Shown one piece after another: positions 29,624-37,086 of a stretch of 64,000 nt of DNA. The stretch is from NCBI RefSeq assembly GCF_024169655.1, contig NZ_JALJWV010000001.1, positions 4,570,001-4,634,000 on the forward strand. Reading direction: 5' to 3'. This DNA is from Pseudomonas marginalis (GTDB lineage: Bacteria; Pseudomonadota; Gammaproteobacteria; Pseudomonadales; Pseudomonadaceae). Numbering within the stretch: the stretch's first letter is position 1; each line of letters starts with the position of its first letter. Made by a program: the position numbers and the translations under genes. The notes below the pieces were generated by a model that did not search any database, was not told the DNA's origin, and was given only the letters and a program-made list of their open reading frames with translations.

Positions 29624-30000
29624 TACCTGCCACAGGCCGAGCAAACATGGATGGGCAACGACGGGGGGCGCTCAGCAGGTCGCACCGGGCACGTAAAGCG
29701 ATAGCCTCTGCCATAGACCGTCTTGATAAACCCTTTGTCGGCACGCAGATGCTTACGCAATGAATAAATGCAGCGAGTCAGCGACTCCTCCGACACCTCC
29801 CCCTGGCGCCAAGCCATTTCAAGCAAACAGTCTTTGGTCATCAGCGCACCACCAGACACCAACAGCAAGCGCAGCACCTGCCACTCCTTGGGCGGCAACT
29901 GGATATCCGCGCCCTCACCGGTCAAGCGGCCATCGCCATGCAGGGTCCAGTGGCCAAAGACCAGGGAAGTCGTCATCCCTCCATCATTCACGACGGCCAT
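29623..30000 (-). CDS. HilA-like winged-helix DNA-binding protein lacking the C-terminal domain
   Basis: This 125-residue protein is essentially one OmpR/PhoB-type winged helix: LVFGHWTLHGDGRL, then LPPKEWQVLRLLLVSGGALM, EESLTRCIYSLRKHLRADKG and FIKTVYGRGYRFTCPV. The last segment is the wing. HilA of Salmonella has the same domain at its N-terminus followed by a long TPR region, which is missing here. There is no receiver domain. ATG 30000 is preferred for AGAGG five bases upstream; ATG 30018 is also possible. Its stop overlaps the start of the transglycosylase gene. It may regulate the local secretin operon. Confidence 0.72.
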   Translation of the reverse strand: MAVVNDGGMTTSLVFGHWTLHGDGRLTGEGADIQLPPKEWQVLRLLLVSGGALMTKDCLLEMAWRQGEVSEESLTRCIYSLRKHLRADKGFIKTVYGRGYRFTCPVRPAERPPSLPIHVCSACGR

Positions 30001-30018
30001 ACACACCTCTGCATCCAA

Positions 30019-30168
30019 CCACTGACATTAAAATCCTAATTTCCAGAACCGGCTCATACGCCGACGGCACGACTATAAAAAAGGCGGCCCCTACCCACCC
30101 TAGGAAAAAACCCATATCAGCAAGGCTTTCAGGAATAGCCTTGTAAGAAATCTCACTGGAGCTAACAA
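30019..30168. other. AT-richer spacer inside the type III secretion island
   Basis: This spacer has visibly lower GC than its surroundings. It contains the inverted repeat CAAGGCT ... AGCCTTG (30121-30143). On the minus strand TTTTTT runs occur downstream of that hairpin but about 10 nt away, so it is at best a weak terminator between the secretin-SPOA pair and the regulator-transglycosylase pair. The promoter of the latter pair is probably here. The base composition fits foreign DNA or a deletion join. Confidence 0.35.
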
Positions 30169-30384
30169 CTAAGGCGATACCCACTCCTGGTACACCTCAA
30201 GCAGCTCAACTCCCAGGCGGTCTTCCAACTGCACCAGCTCGCCCAGAGCCAACAATTGGCCATTGACCCGCACTTCCACGCAATGGATGACTTCCGGCGC
30301 CAAAGGCAGCACTTTCCCCGGTGCAAACAGCGCCAGCCGCTTGCGCGTGATCAGTTGTTCCTGCAAAAGAATTTCCAGATGCAT
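30169..30384 (-). CDS. SPOA-domain fragment of a type III secretion SctQ/SpaO/FliN-family protein
   Basis: This 71-residue protein has the SPOA fold pattern: an initial strand, then LPLAPEVIHCVEVRVNGQLL and ALGELVQLEDRLGVELLEV. In SctQ (SpaO, HrcQ) this domain is the C-terminal third that forms the cytoplasmic sorting-platform ring. Only one SPOA domain is present here and there is no N-terminal part; a TAG stop lies 9 nt before the ATG in frame. It follows the secretin gene by 14 bp, with GAGG upstream. It may be a deletion product or a self-standing SctQ-C-like peptide. Confidence 0.65.
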   Translation of the reverse strand: MHLEILLQEQLITRKRLALFAPGKVLPLAPEVIHCVEVRVNGQLLALGELVQLEDRLGVELLEVYQEWVSP

Positions 30385-30398
30385 GGCGAACGCCTACC

Positions 30399-31913
30399 TC
30401 ATTGATCGACATCGCGAATCGACCGCACAAACGCACGTTGCACCCGTTCGTATTGCGGCTGAGTCAGCGGCGGAGGCCCGATAGCTCCACCCAAGGTCTT
30501 AAGCTCGTTGCCCACGGCCCGGGCCTGAATCACAAACAGCCGGACCTCGGCACGCTGGCCAGACGCAGTGGCACGCCCTTCTGCATCAACATCCCGACGA
30601 AAACCGCCTAACCACAGACGTTTACCCTGAGGCATCCGAACGACGCTGCTAACGCTCACCCGCCCGACTGCGGTCATTTTCTGACGCTGCCGCGCCTCGC
30701 CCATCTGGCGATCATCCTCAAGGCTCAACAGCATCTCGATCTCGTTCGCCTCAGCAAACCGCGGCAACACGCTGACCTGGGTGCCATAGCGCACGGGTTT
30801 CCAGGCGGTGCGTCCGGCGGGAGGGGCCGGCAAGTAAAGTGTGTGGTTATCCTGGAAGACCGCAGGAACGTTCTCCTGGGTGAGAATCACGGGCAGTGTC
30901 ACCACCCGCGCCCGCCGCCGCCGCTCCAGCACGGCGATTTGCGCCATCAAGCGATTGTCCTCCAACGGCTCCAGCACCCGGGTCGCCGAGACTGATGTGT
31001 GGGTTTCCTCGGCCCAGGCCTGGTCGATTTTCTTGAGTTCGTCACGGTCCACATCCACCAGCCACAGCGAAACCTCGATCGGGCGCTTGGGCACGTCCAG
31101 CTCCGCCACCAATTGCTCGATAAAACTCACCTGGGCAGGCTTGCCCTTGATGAGCAGGCTGTTGGTATCCGGGTAGGGGATCACTGCAAGGCTCTTATCG
31201 GCCAGCAAGCCGGGCGGCCGTTGCGCAGGGGCCTGTTGTTCGCGGGAAAGCACGGTCTCGATCAGCGAGGCCATGCCCGGCACATTGACCTTTTCATCAC
31301 CCATGACGTACTCACGGTCCGCCACATGGGTATTGAGCACCTGCACCACGCCAAACCCCTGCTTGCCCACGCGGAGCCCGGCCCGCTGGCGGTCCATCAA
31401 TTGGGCAAGGTGCAGCACCTGGTCGACATAGTTCGCCGGCCCGGACACATAGAACATCCGCCCCCCGCTCTCCCGCAGGGGGTAGCGGGACTCATCGAGC
31501 CCCGAGCGACGCATGAGCTCACGCAGCCGTGAGACGGAAATATGCCGCAACGTCACAGCCGAGCTCTTCGCTTCATCTGCGGCGTAGAGGTAGAGCACCT
31601 GCCCGTCGCTGTACCAGATCAGGTGATGCTGCTCGGCCACCGCCTCCAGCACCTGCTGTGCCTGGCTGAAATCGTAGGTTCCGGAAACGCGTTGGCGGGC
31701 CACCGCCCGGCTGACAACGACCGGCAGGCCAAGGGGCAGCGACAACGCGCTAAAAAACGTATGCAAGCTTTCGTCCCGCGCCTGATAGGTCTCGCCCCAG
31801 GCAGACGCGCAGCCCAGCATCAACACCGCGCAAAACAGCCAGCGGCGGAGCCGGTGGGCGGCCATCGTTGTGGGAGAGTCGTACACCGTGGGGTTTCCTG
31901 GGCAGTCTGGCAT
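30399..31913 (-). CDS. Type III secretion outer-membrane secretin (InvG/MxiD-like SctC)
   Basis: This 504-residue protein has a signal peptide (LRRWLFCAVLMLGCASAWG) and SctC layout. N-terminal N0/N1 domains include ESLHTFFSALSLPLGLPVVV and YDFSQAQQVLEAVAEQHHLI; N-domains carry VSGPANYVDQVLHLAQLMDR. After the N3 segment VIPYPDTNSLLIKGKP comes the secretin channel core (LDVPKRPIEVSLWLVDVDRD; PVILTQENVPAVFQDNHTLY; RLWLGGFRR). The length is near InvG (about 560). Start could be ATG 31913, GTG 31886 (with AGGA upstream) or ATG 31865, all before the signal peptide. No other ring, ATPase, export gate or needle gene is nearby. Confidence 0.85.
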   Translation of the reverse strand: MPDCPGNPTVYDSPTTMAAHRLRRWLFCAVLMLGCASAWGETYQARDESLHTFFSALSLPLGLPVVVSRAVARQRVSGTYDFSQAQQVLEAVAEQHHLIWYSDGQVLYLYAADEAKSSAVTLRHISVSRLRELMRRSGLDESRYPLRESGGRMFYVSGPANYVDQVLHLAQLMDRQRAGLRVGKQGFGVVQVLNTHVADREYVMGDEKVNVPGMASLIETVLSREQQAPAQRPPGLLADKSLAVIPYPDTNSLLIKGKPAQVSFIEQLVAELDVPKRPIEVSLWLVDVDRDELKKIDQAWAEETHTSVSATRVLEPLEDNRLMAQIAVLERRRRARVVTLPVILTQENVPAVFQDNHTLYLPAPPAGRTAWKPVRYGTQVSVLPRFAEANEIEMLLSLEDDRQMGEARQRQKMTAVGRVSVSSVVRMPQGKRLWLGGFRRDVDAEGRATASGQRAEVRLFVIQARAVGNELKTLGGAIGPPPLTQPQYERVQRAFVRSIRDVDQ

Positions 31914-32027
31914 AGGGAAGCGGCCATACTGAAAGCCTGCGGCGTTTCAATCTTGATGGAAAGTTGACGGCGTACCGCGCCGATCTGCCCGTGGCATGTG
32001 CCTTGCTACGCACTCTGCATCAGAGCG

Positions 32028-32115
32028 CGCGCCAACGTCGGAGCGGGCTTACGGACAAAGGCGTCGTTACCCGCAATGGCCCGCACCGCCATCTGAGGGA
32101 ACGACGCTTTTTTTT
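32028..32115 (+). promoter_or_regulatory. ANTAR-type antitermination leader of nasST: two hexaloop hairpins and terminator
   Basis: Hairpin 1 (32028-32045) is CGCGCC-AACGTC-GGAGCG with one internal G-A mismatch. Hairpin 2 (32051-32067) is ACGGAC-AAAGGC-GTCGT with one bulged G. Both loops are six bases with A first and G fourth, the known ANTAR recognition feature. GCGTCGTT (32061-32068) pairs instead with AACGACGC (32100-32107) to make a long terminator followed by eight T. Binding of NasT to the two hairpins would block this terminator. It ends 20 nt before the nasS start, so the operon is probably autoregulated. Confidence 0.7.
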
Positions 32116-32135
32116 GAACGAAAAGGTAGGTGTTG

Positions 32136-33362
32136 ATGAACGATTCGGACGGCAACAGCCCGATAAACGACCCGCTGGCCTGGGTCAACGGCAGTGACGC
32201 CCCGGAAAAGAGCAGCCTCGACCTGGGCTTCATGGCCTTGAGCGATTGCGCCTCGCTGGTGGTCGCGGCTACCCAGGGCTTCGCGCAACCTTATGGCTTG
32301 ACGCTGAACCTCAAGCGCCAGTCGTCGTGGGCCAACCTGCGCGACAAACTGGTCAGCGGTGAACTGGATGCCGCCCACAGCCTGTATGGACTGATCTACG
32401 CCGTACACCTGGGCATCGGCGGCGTGGCCGCCACCGACATGGCAGTGCTGATGGGACTGAACCAGAACGGGCAGAGCATCAACCTGTCCCACGATCTGCA
32501 ACAGCAAGGGGTGGTCACTCCTGAGGCACTGGATCGCCACGTGCACCAAAGCCGAACAAAACTGACCTTCGCCCAGACGTTTCCCACAGGCACCCACGCC
32601 ATGTGGCTGTACTACTGGCTGGCAAGCCAAGGCATTCATCCATTGCAGGATGTGAACAGTGTGGTGGTCCCTCCGCCACAAATGGTGGCGCATCTATTAG
32701 CCGGGCGCATTGACGGTTTTTGTGTCGGCGAACCCTGGAGCGCCAGCGCGGTGAAGCAGAACCAGGGTTTCACCCTGGCGACCACCCAGGCGATCTGGCC
32801 CGATCATCCGGAAAAAGTGCTCGGCTGCACCCAGGCGTTCGTCGACCAATACCCCAACACCGCCCGCGTGCTGGTGATGGCGATCCTGGAGGCCAGCCGC
32901 TTTATCGAGGCGAGCCACGAAAACCGCCATTCCACCGCACAGTTGCTCAGCGCCCGCGAGTACCTCGACGCACCGCTCGACTGCATCGAACCGCGTCTGC
33001 TCGGGGCCTACGACGATGGCCTCGGCAACCAGTGGCAAGATCCCCATGCGTTGCGCTTTTTCGCCGATGGCGAGGTGAACTTGCCCTACCTCTCCGACGG
33101 CATGTGGTTCATGACCCAGTTTCGCCGCTGGGGCCTGTTGCGCGAAGACCCGGACTACCTGGGCATTGCCCGCCAAGTGCAGCAACTGGATCTGTATCGC
33201 CAGGCGGCCGATGCCGTCGGCGTCCCCGCAAACGCCCAGGACATGCGCAGCAGCCAGTTGATCGACGGCAAGATCTGGGATGGCTCCGACCCTGCCGCCT
33301 ACGCCCGCAGCTTCCGCCTGCATGCCCTGGCCGACCACGCCAGCCGCCACGCCTTGCGCTGA
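32136..33362 (+). CDS. nasS: Nitrate sensor NasS (NrtA/CmpA-type ligand-binding protein)
   Basis: This 408-residue protein is a periplasmic-binding-protein relative without a signal peptide, as known for cytoplasmic NasS. Family landmarks are LGFMALSDCASLVVAATQGF, GVAATDMAVLMGLNQNGQSI, FPTGTHAMWLYYWLASQGIH and DGFCVGEPWSA. NasS holds NasT inactive until nitrate or nitrite binds. ATG 32136 is preferred over GTG 32130; GGTAGG lies upstream. nasT follows 13 bp later. A leader with an ANTAR-type terminator precedes it. Confidence 0.93.
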   Translation: MNDSDGNSPINDPLAWVNGSDAPEKSSLDLGFMALSDCASLVVAATQGFAQPYGLTLNLKRQSSWANLRDKLVSGELDAAHSLYGLIYAVHLGIGGVAATDMAVLMGLNQNGQSINLSHDLQQQGVVTPEALDRHVHQSRTKLTFAQTFPTGTHAMWLYYWLASQGIHPLQDVNSVVVPPPQMVAHLLAGRIDGFCVGEPWSASAVKQNQGFTLATTQAIWPDHPEKVLGCTQAFVDQYPNTARVLVMAILEASRFIEASHENRHSTAQLLSAREYLDAPLDCIEPRLLGAYDDGLGNQWQDPHALRFFADGEVNLPYLSDGMWFMTQFRRWGLLREDPDYLGIARQVQQLDLYRQAADAVGVPANAQDMRSSQLIDGKIWDGSDPAAYARSFRLHALADHASRHALR

Positions 33363-33375
33363 CAGGAGGACCGAT

Positions 33376-33951
33376 ATGTTGCGAATCCTGTTGATCAACG
33401 ACACACCGCGCAAGGTCGGACGCCTCAAGGCGGCACTGACCGAGGCCGGGTTTGAGGTGATTGATGAGTCGGGCCTGACCATCGATCTGCCTGCGCGCGT
33501 CGAAACGGTGCGGCCGGACGTGATCCTGATCGATACCGAGTCACCCGGCCGCGATGTGATGGAGCAAGTGGTGCTGGTCAGCCGCGACCAACCGCGTCCA
33601 ATCGTGATGTTCACCGACGAGCACGACCCGGACGTCATGCGCCAAGCCATCAAATCCGGCGTCAGCGCCTACATTGTCGAAGGCATCCAGGCCCAACGCC
33701 TGCAGCCGATCCTCGACGTGGCCATGGCCCGTTTCGAAAGCGACCAGGCCCTGCGCGCCCAGTTGCAGGCCCGCGATCAACAACTGGCCGAGCGCAAGCG
33801 CATCGAACTGGCCAAAGGCATGCTGATGAAAATGAAGGATTGCAACGAGGAAGAGGCCTACACCTTGATGCGCCGCCAGGCCATGAGCCGCCAGCAGAAA
33901 CTGATCCAAGTGGCGGAGCAGATCATCGCCATGAGCGAGTTGCTTGGCTAA
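33376..33951 (+). CDS. nasT: ANTAR-domain antiterminator NasT
   Basis: This 191-residue protein has a receiver-like domain (MLRILLINDTPRKVGRLKAA; DVILIDTESPGRD; PIVMFTDEHDPD) and a C-terminal ANTAR domain of about 55 residues (ERKRIELAKGMLMKMKDCNE, then EEAYTLMRRQAMSRQQKL). ANTAR domains bind paired hexaloop hairpins in leader RNA and prevent termination. Two such leaders are visible in this window, before nasS and before nasA. AGGAGG precedes ATG 33376. Confidence 0.95.
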   Translation: MLRILLINDTPRKVGRLKAALTEAGFEVIDESGLTIDLPARVETVRPDVILIDTESPGRDVMEQVVLVSRDQPRPIVMFTDEHDPDVMRQAIKSGVSAYIVEGIQAQRLQPILDVAMARFESDQALRAQLQARDQQLAERKRIELAKGMLMKMKDCNEEEAYTLMRRQAMSRQQKLIQVAEQIIAMSELLG

Positions 33952-33999
33952 AAACCCATCGTGGCCAGTTGGCCCAGGACTTGCTAAGTATTCAACACA

Positions 34000-34081
34000 G
34001 GTAACCAACGGCGGTTGCCCCTCCACGACAAAGACGTCGCACACCCGGTTTGCCCTCGCGAACCCGGTGGCGGCGTTTTTT
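34000..34081 (+). promoter_or_regulatory. ANTAR-type antitermination leader of nasA: two hexaloop hairpins and terminator
   Basis: Hairpin 1 (34000-34019) is GGTAACC-AACGGC-GGTTGCC, fully paired with one T-G. Hairpin 2 (34026-34039) is CGAC-AAAGAC-GTCG. Both loops have A at position 1 and G at position 4. The 3' arm of hairpin 2 is also the start of a terminator: ACGTCG (34034-34039) and CACCCGGTT pair with AACCCGGTG and CGGCGT, followed by six T (34076-34081). The hairpins and terminator are mutually exclusive, the mechanism known for ANTAR control of nitrate genes. nasA starts 97 nt later. Confidence 0.82.
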
Positions 34082-34178
34082 CGTTTTGGCCCCCGTAACA
34101 CGGGGCCGGTGGGGCGGCCTTAGCCGGCTGTTCCATCACCAGGCCTTCTTACAAGACTCCCAACCGTTGAGGTGCGTG

Positions 34179-35390
34179 ATGAAATCAAGCTTCTGGAAAT
34201 CCGGGCACACCCCGACCCTGTTTGCCGCGTTCCTGTATTTCGACCTGAGTTTCATGGTCTGGTACCTGCTGGGCCCGCTCGCGGTGCAGATTGCCGCCGA
34301 CCTGCACCTGACCACGCAACAACGCGGTCTGGTGGTGGCGACACCCATCCTGGCAGGCGCGGTGCTGCGCTTTCTGATGGGCATGCTGGCAGACAAACTC
34401 TCACCCAAAACCGCCGGGCTGATTGGTCAGGTGATTGTGATCGCCGCACTCTTCGGCGCCTGGAAACTCGGCATCCACAGCTACGAGCAAGCACTGCTGC
34501 TGGGGCTGTTCCTGGGGATGGCCGGCGCCTCCTTCGCCGTCGCCCTGCCATTGGCGTCCCAGTGGTATCCCGCTGAGCACCAGGGCAAAGCCATGGGCAT
34601 CGCCGGCGCCGGCAACTCCGGCACGGTGTTCGCCGCCCTGCTGGCACCGGTACTCGCGGCGGCGTTCGGCTGGAGCAACGTGTTCGGTTTCGCCCTGATT
34701 CCGTTGATCCTGACGCTGATCATCTTCGCCTGGCTCGCACGCAATGCCCCCGAACGCCCGAAGGCCAAATCCATGGCCGACTACTTCAAGGCTCTGGGCG
34801 ATCGCGATAGCTGGTGGTTCATGTTTTTCTATAGCGTGACCTTTGGTGGTTTTATCGGCCTGGCCAGCGCCCTGCCCGGCTACTTCAACGACCAATATGG
34901 CCTGAGCCCGGTGACCGCCGGCTACTACACCGCCGCCTGCGTGTTTGGCGGTAGCCTGATGCGCCCACTCGGCGGCGCCCTGGCCGACCGTTTCGGCGGG
35001 ATTCGCACGTTGTTGGGCATGTACAGCGTGGCGGCGATTTGCATCGCAGCGGTGGGTTTCAACCTGCCCAGTTCCTACGCGGCCCTGGCCCTGTTCGTCT
35101 GCACCATGCTCGGCCTCGGCGCCGGTAATGGCGCGGTGTTCCAGTTGGTGCCCCAGCGTTTCCGCCGCGAGATCGGTGTAATGACCGGCCTGATCGGCAT
35201 GGCCGGCGGTATCGGCGGCTTTGCCCTCGCGGCGGGCATGGGCGCGATCAAACAAAGCACCGGCAGCTATCAATTGGCCCTGTGGTTATTCGCCAGCCTC
35301 GGCGTACTGGCCTGGTTCGGCCTGCACGGCGTCAAGCGTCGCTGGAGAACCACCTGGGGTTCGGCCGCCGTGACCGCCGCGCGCGTCTGA
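34179..35390 (+). CDS. nasA: Nitrate/nitrite transporter of the NarK/NasA major-facilitator family
   Basis: This 403-residue inner-membrane protein has about twelve membrane segments. NarK-family marks are the first helix region LYFDLSFMVWYLLGPLAVQI, the loop motif GMLADKLSPKTAGLIGQ, and two glycine-rich nitrate signatures, MGIAGAGNSGTVFAALLAP and LGLGAGNGAVFQLVPQRF. It imports nitrate for assimilation. GAGG lies upstream of ATG 34179. Control by NasT is indicated by the leader at 34000-34081. Its stop overlaps the start of the next gene (TGATG). Confidence 0.93.
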   Translation: MKSSFWKSGHTPTLFAAFLYFDLSFMVWYLLGPLAVQIAADLHLTTQQRGLVVATPILAGAVLRFLMGMLADKLSPKTAGLIGQVIVIAALFGAWKLGIHSYEQALLLGLFLGMAGASFAVALPLASQWYPAEHQGKAMGIAGAGNSGTVFAALLAPVLAAAFGWSNVFGFALIPLILTLIIFAWLARNAPERPKAKSMADYFKALGDRDSWWFMFFYSVTFGGFIGLASALPGYFNDQYGLSPVTAGYYTAACVFGGSLMRPLGGALADRFGGIRTLLGMYSVAAICIAAVGFNLPSSYAALALFVCTMLGLGAGNGAVFQLVPQRFRREIGVMTGLIGMAGGIGGFALAAGMGAIKQSTGSYQLALWLFASLGVLAWFGLHGVKRRWRTTWGSAAVTAARV

Positions 35391-37060
35391 TGAGCCTGCA
35401 CCTGAGCGTCGCCCAGGCCAGCGCCATCGGCCCACGGGCCGAGAACCAGGACGCCCTGCGCGTGGTCACGCCCCTGGCGGAGCTGGCCGCGAGCAAGGGT
35501 TACCTGTGCGCCCTCGCCGATGGCGTCAGCCAATGCGCCGACGGTGGCCTGGCCGCACGCTCGACCTTGCAGGCGCTGGCCCTGGACTACTACGCCACAC
35601 CGCAAACCTGGGGCGTGGCCCAGGCGCTCGAACGTCTATTGCTCGCGCAAAATCGCTGGCTGCAGGCCAATGGCGGCGGCCAGCCGTTGCTGACCACCCT
35701 CAGTGCCCTGGTGTTTCGCGGGCAACGTTTCACCCTGGCCCACGTCGGCGACTGCCGGGTGTATCGCTGGCTGGACGGCGAGTTACAGCGCATCAGCGAA
35801 GATCATGTGTGGGAACAGCCGGGCATGCAGCATGTGCTCAAGCGCGCCCTCGGCCTGGATCAACACCTAGTGCTGGATTTTCTCGACGGCCAATTGCGCG
35901 AGGGCGAATGCTTCCTGCTGCTCAGCGATGGCGTGTGGGCAACCTTGGGTGATCACAGCATCAGTGCGATCCTGCGCGAGCAGACCGACCTCGATCTGGC
36001 GGTACACACCCTGGTCACTGCCGCACACCTGGCCGGCAGCCAGGACAACGCCAGCGCCCTGCTGGTACGCATCGATAAACTCGGCGCCGCGACCCTGGGC
36101 GACGCGTTGGTGCAGTTGCAGCAATGGCCGCTGCCACCCGCGTTGAAAGCCGGGCAACAGTTCGAAGGCTGGCAGGTGGAAAGCGTACTGGCCCAGAGCC
36201 GACAGTCGTTGCTGTATCGGGTACGCGATGCCCAACGGCAACCCTGGCTGCTGAAAACCCTGCCCCTCAGCCGTGACGATGACAACGACGCCGGCCAGGC
36301 CTTGCTGTCGGAGGAATGGTTTCTGCGGCGGGTGGCCGGGCGTGCGTTTCCTGAAGTCCACGCGGCCAGCGCGCGTCAGCATTTGTACTACGTGATGCGT
36401 GAATATCCGGGGCAAACCCTGGCAGAACTGTTCGAGCAACAGGGCCCATTGCCCCTGGCGCAATGGCAATCCGTGGCCGAACGCTTGCTACGGGCGGTGG
36501 GTCTGTTGCATCGCCGGCAAATCCTGCACCGCGACATCAAACCGGAGAACCTGCTGCTGGGTGACGATGGTGAATTACGCGTGCTGGATTTCGGCCTGGC
36601 CTACTGCCCGGGTCTCTCGGAGGACCGGGCTCATGTGCTGCCCGGCACGCCGAGCTTTATCGCGCCCGAGGCGTTCCATGGTGAGCGTCCTACGGCCCAA
36701 CAAGATTTATACAGCGTAGGCGTCTGCCTGTATTACCTGCTGACCGGGCATTACCCCTACGGTGAAATTGAGGCTTTCCAACGGCCCAGGTTCACCCATC
36801 CGGTCAGCGCCAGCCGCTACCGTCCCGACCTGCCGGACTGGTTACCGCTCAGCCTCGACCGCGCGGTGGCGGCTCAACCGGCGCAACGCTATGAAACCGC
36901 CGAAGAATGGCTGCTGGTTCTCGAGCAGGCAGACCGACGCGAACTGAGTGTCCGCCCCCGACCGTTGCTGGAGCGGGAACCCTTGAAGGTCTGGCGCACC
37001 TTGGGGTTGCTCTCGATGCTGATCAATCTGGCGCTCCTCTATTTACTCTTTCACCGCTGA
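35390..37060 (+). CDS. PP2C phosphatase-serine/threonine kinase fusion, membrane anchored
   Basis: This 556-residue protein joins a PP2C phosphatase (about residues 1-240: GPRAENQDALRV, CALADGVSQCADGG, LAHVGDCRVYR, LLLSDGVWATL, GSQDNASALLV) to a Hanks-type kinase (about 260-520). The kinase has catalytic HRDIKPENLLL and DFGLA, and a lysine in WLLKTLPL. The glycine-rich loop (VLAQSRQSLLYRV) is poor in glycine, so activity may be unusual. A C-terminal helix (LGLLSMLINLALLYLLF) anchors it to the membrane. It is translationally coupled to nasA, which suggests a role in nitrate assimilation, perhaps on NasA itself. This is inferred from position. Confidence 0.9.
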   Translation: MSLHLSVAQASAIGPRAENQDALRVVTPLAELAASKGYLCALADGVSQCADGGLAARSTLQALALDYYATPQTWGVAQALERLLLAQNRWLQANGGGQPLLTTLSALVFRGQRFTLAHVGDCRVYRWLDGELQRISEDHVWEQPGMQHVLKRALGLDQHLVLDFLDGQLREGECFLLLSDGVWATLGDHSISAILREQTDLDLAVHTLVTAAHLAGSQDNASALLVRIDKLGAATLGDALVQLQQWPLPPALKAGQQFEGWQVESVLAQSRQSLLYRVRDAQRQPWLLKTLPLSRDDDNDAGQALLSEEWFLRRVAGRAFPEVHAASARQHLYYVMREYPGQTLAELFEQQGPLPLAQWQSVAERLLRAVGLLHRRQILHRDIKPENLLLGDDGELRVLDFGLAYCPGLSEDRAHVLPGTPSFIAPEAFHGERPTAQQDLYSVGVCLYYLLTGHYPYGEIEAFQRPRFTHPVSASRYRPDLPDWLPLSLDRAVAAQPAQRYETAEEWLLVLEQADRRELSVRPRPLLEREPLKVWRTLGLLSMLINLALLYLLFHR

Positions 37061-37086
37061 CGTCATCTCTAGACGAGGAAAACCAC

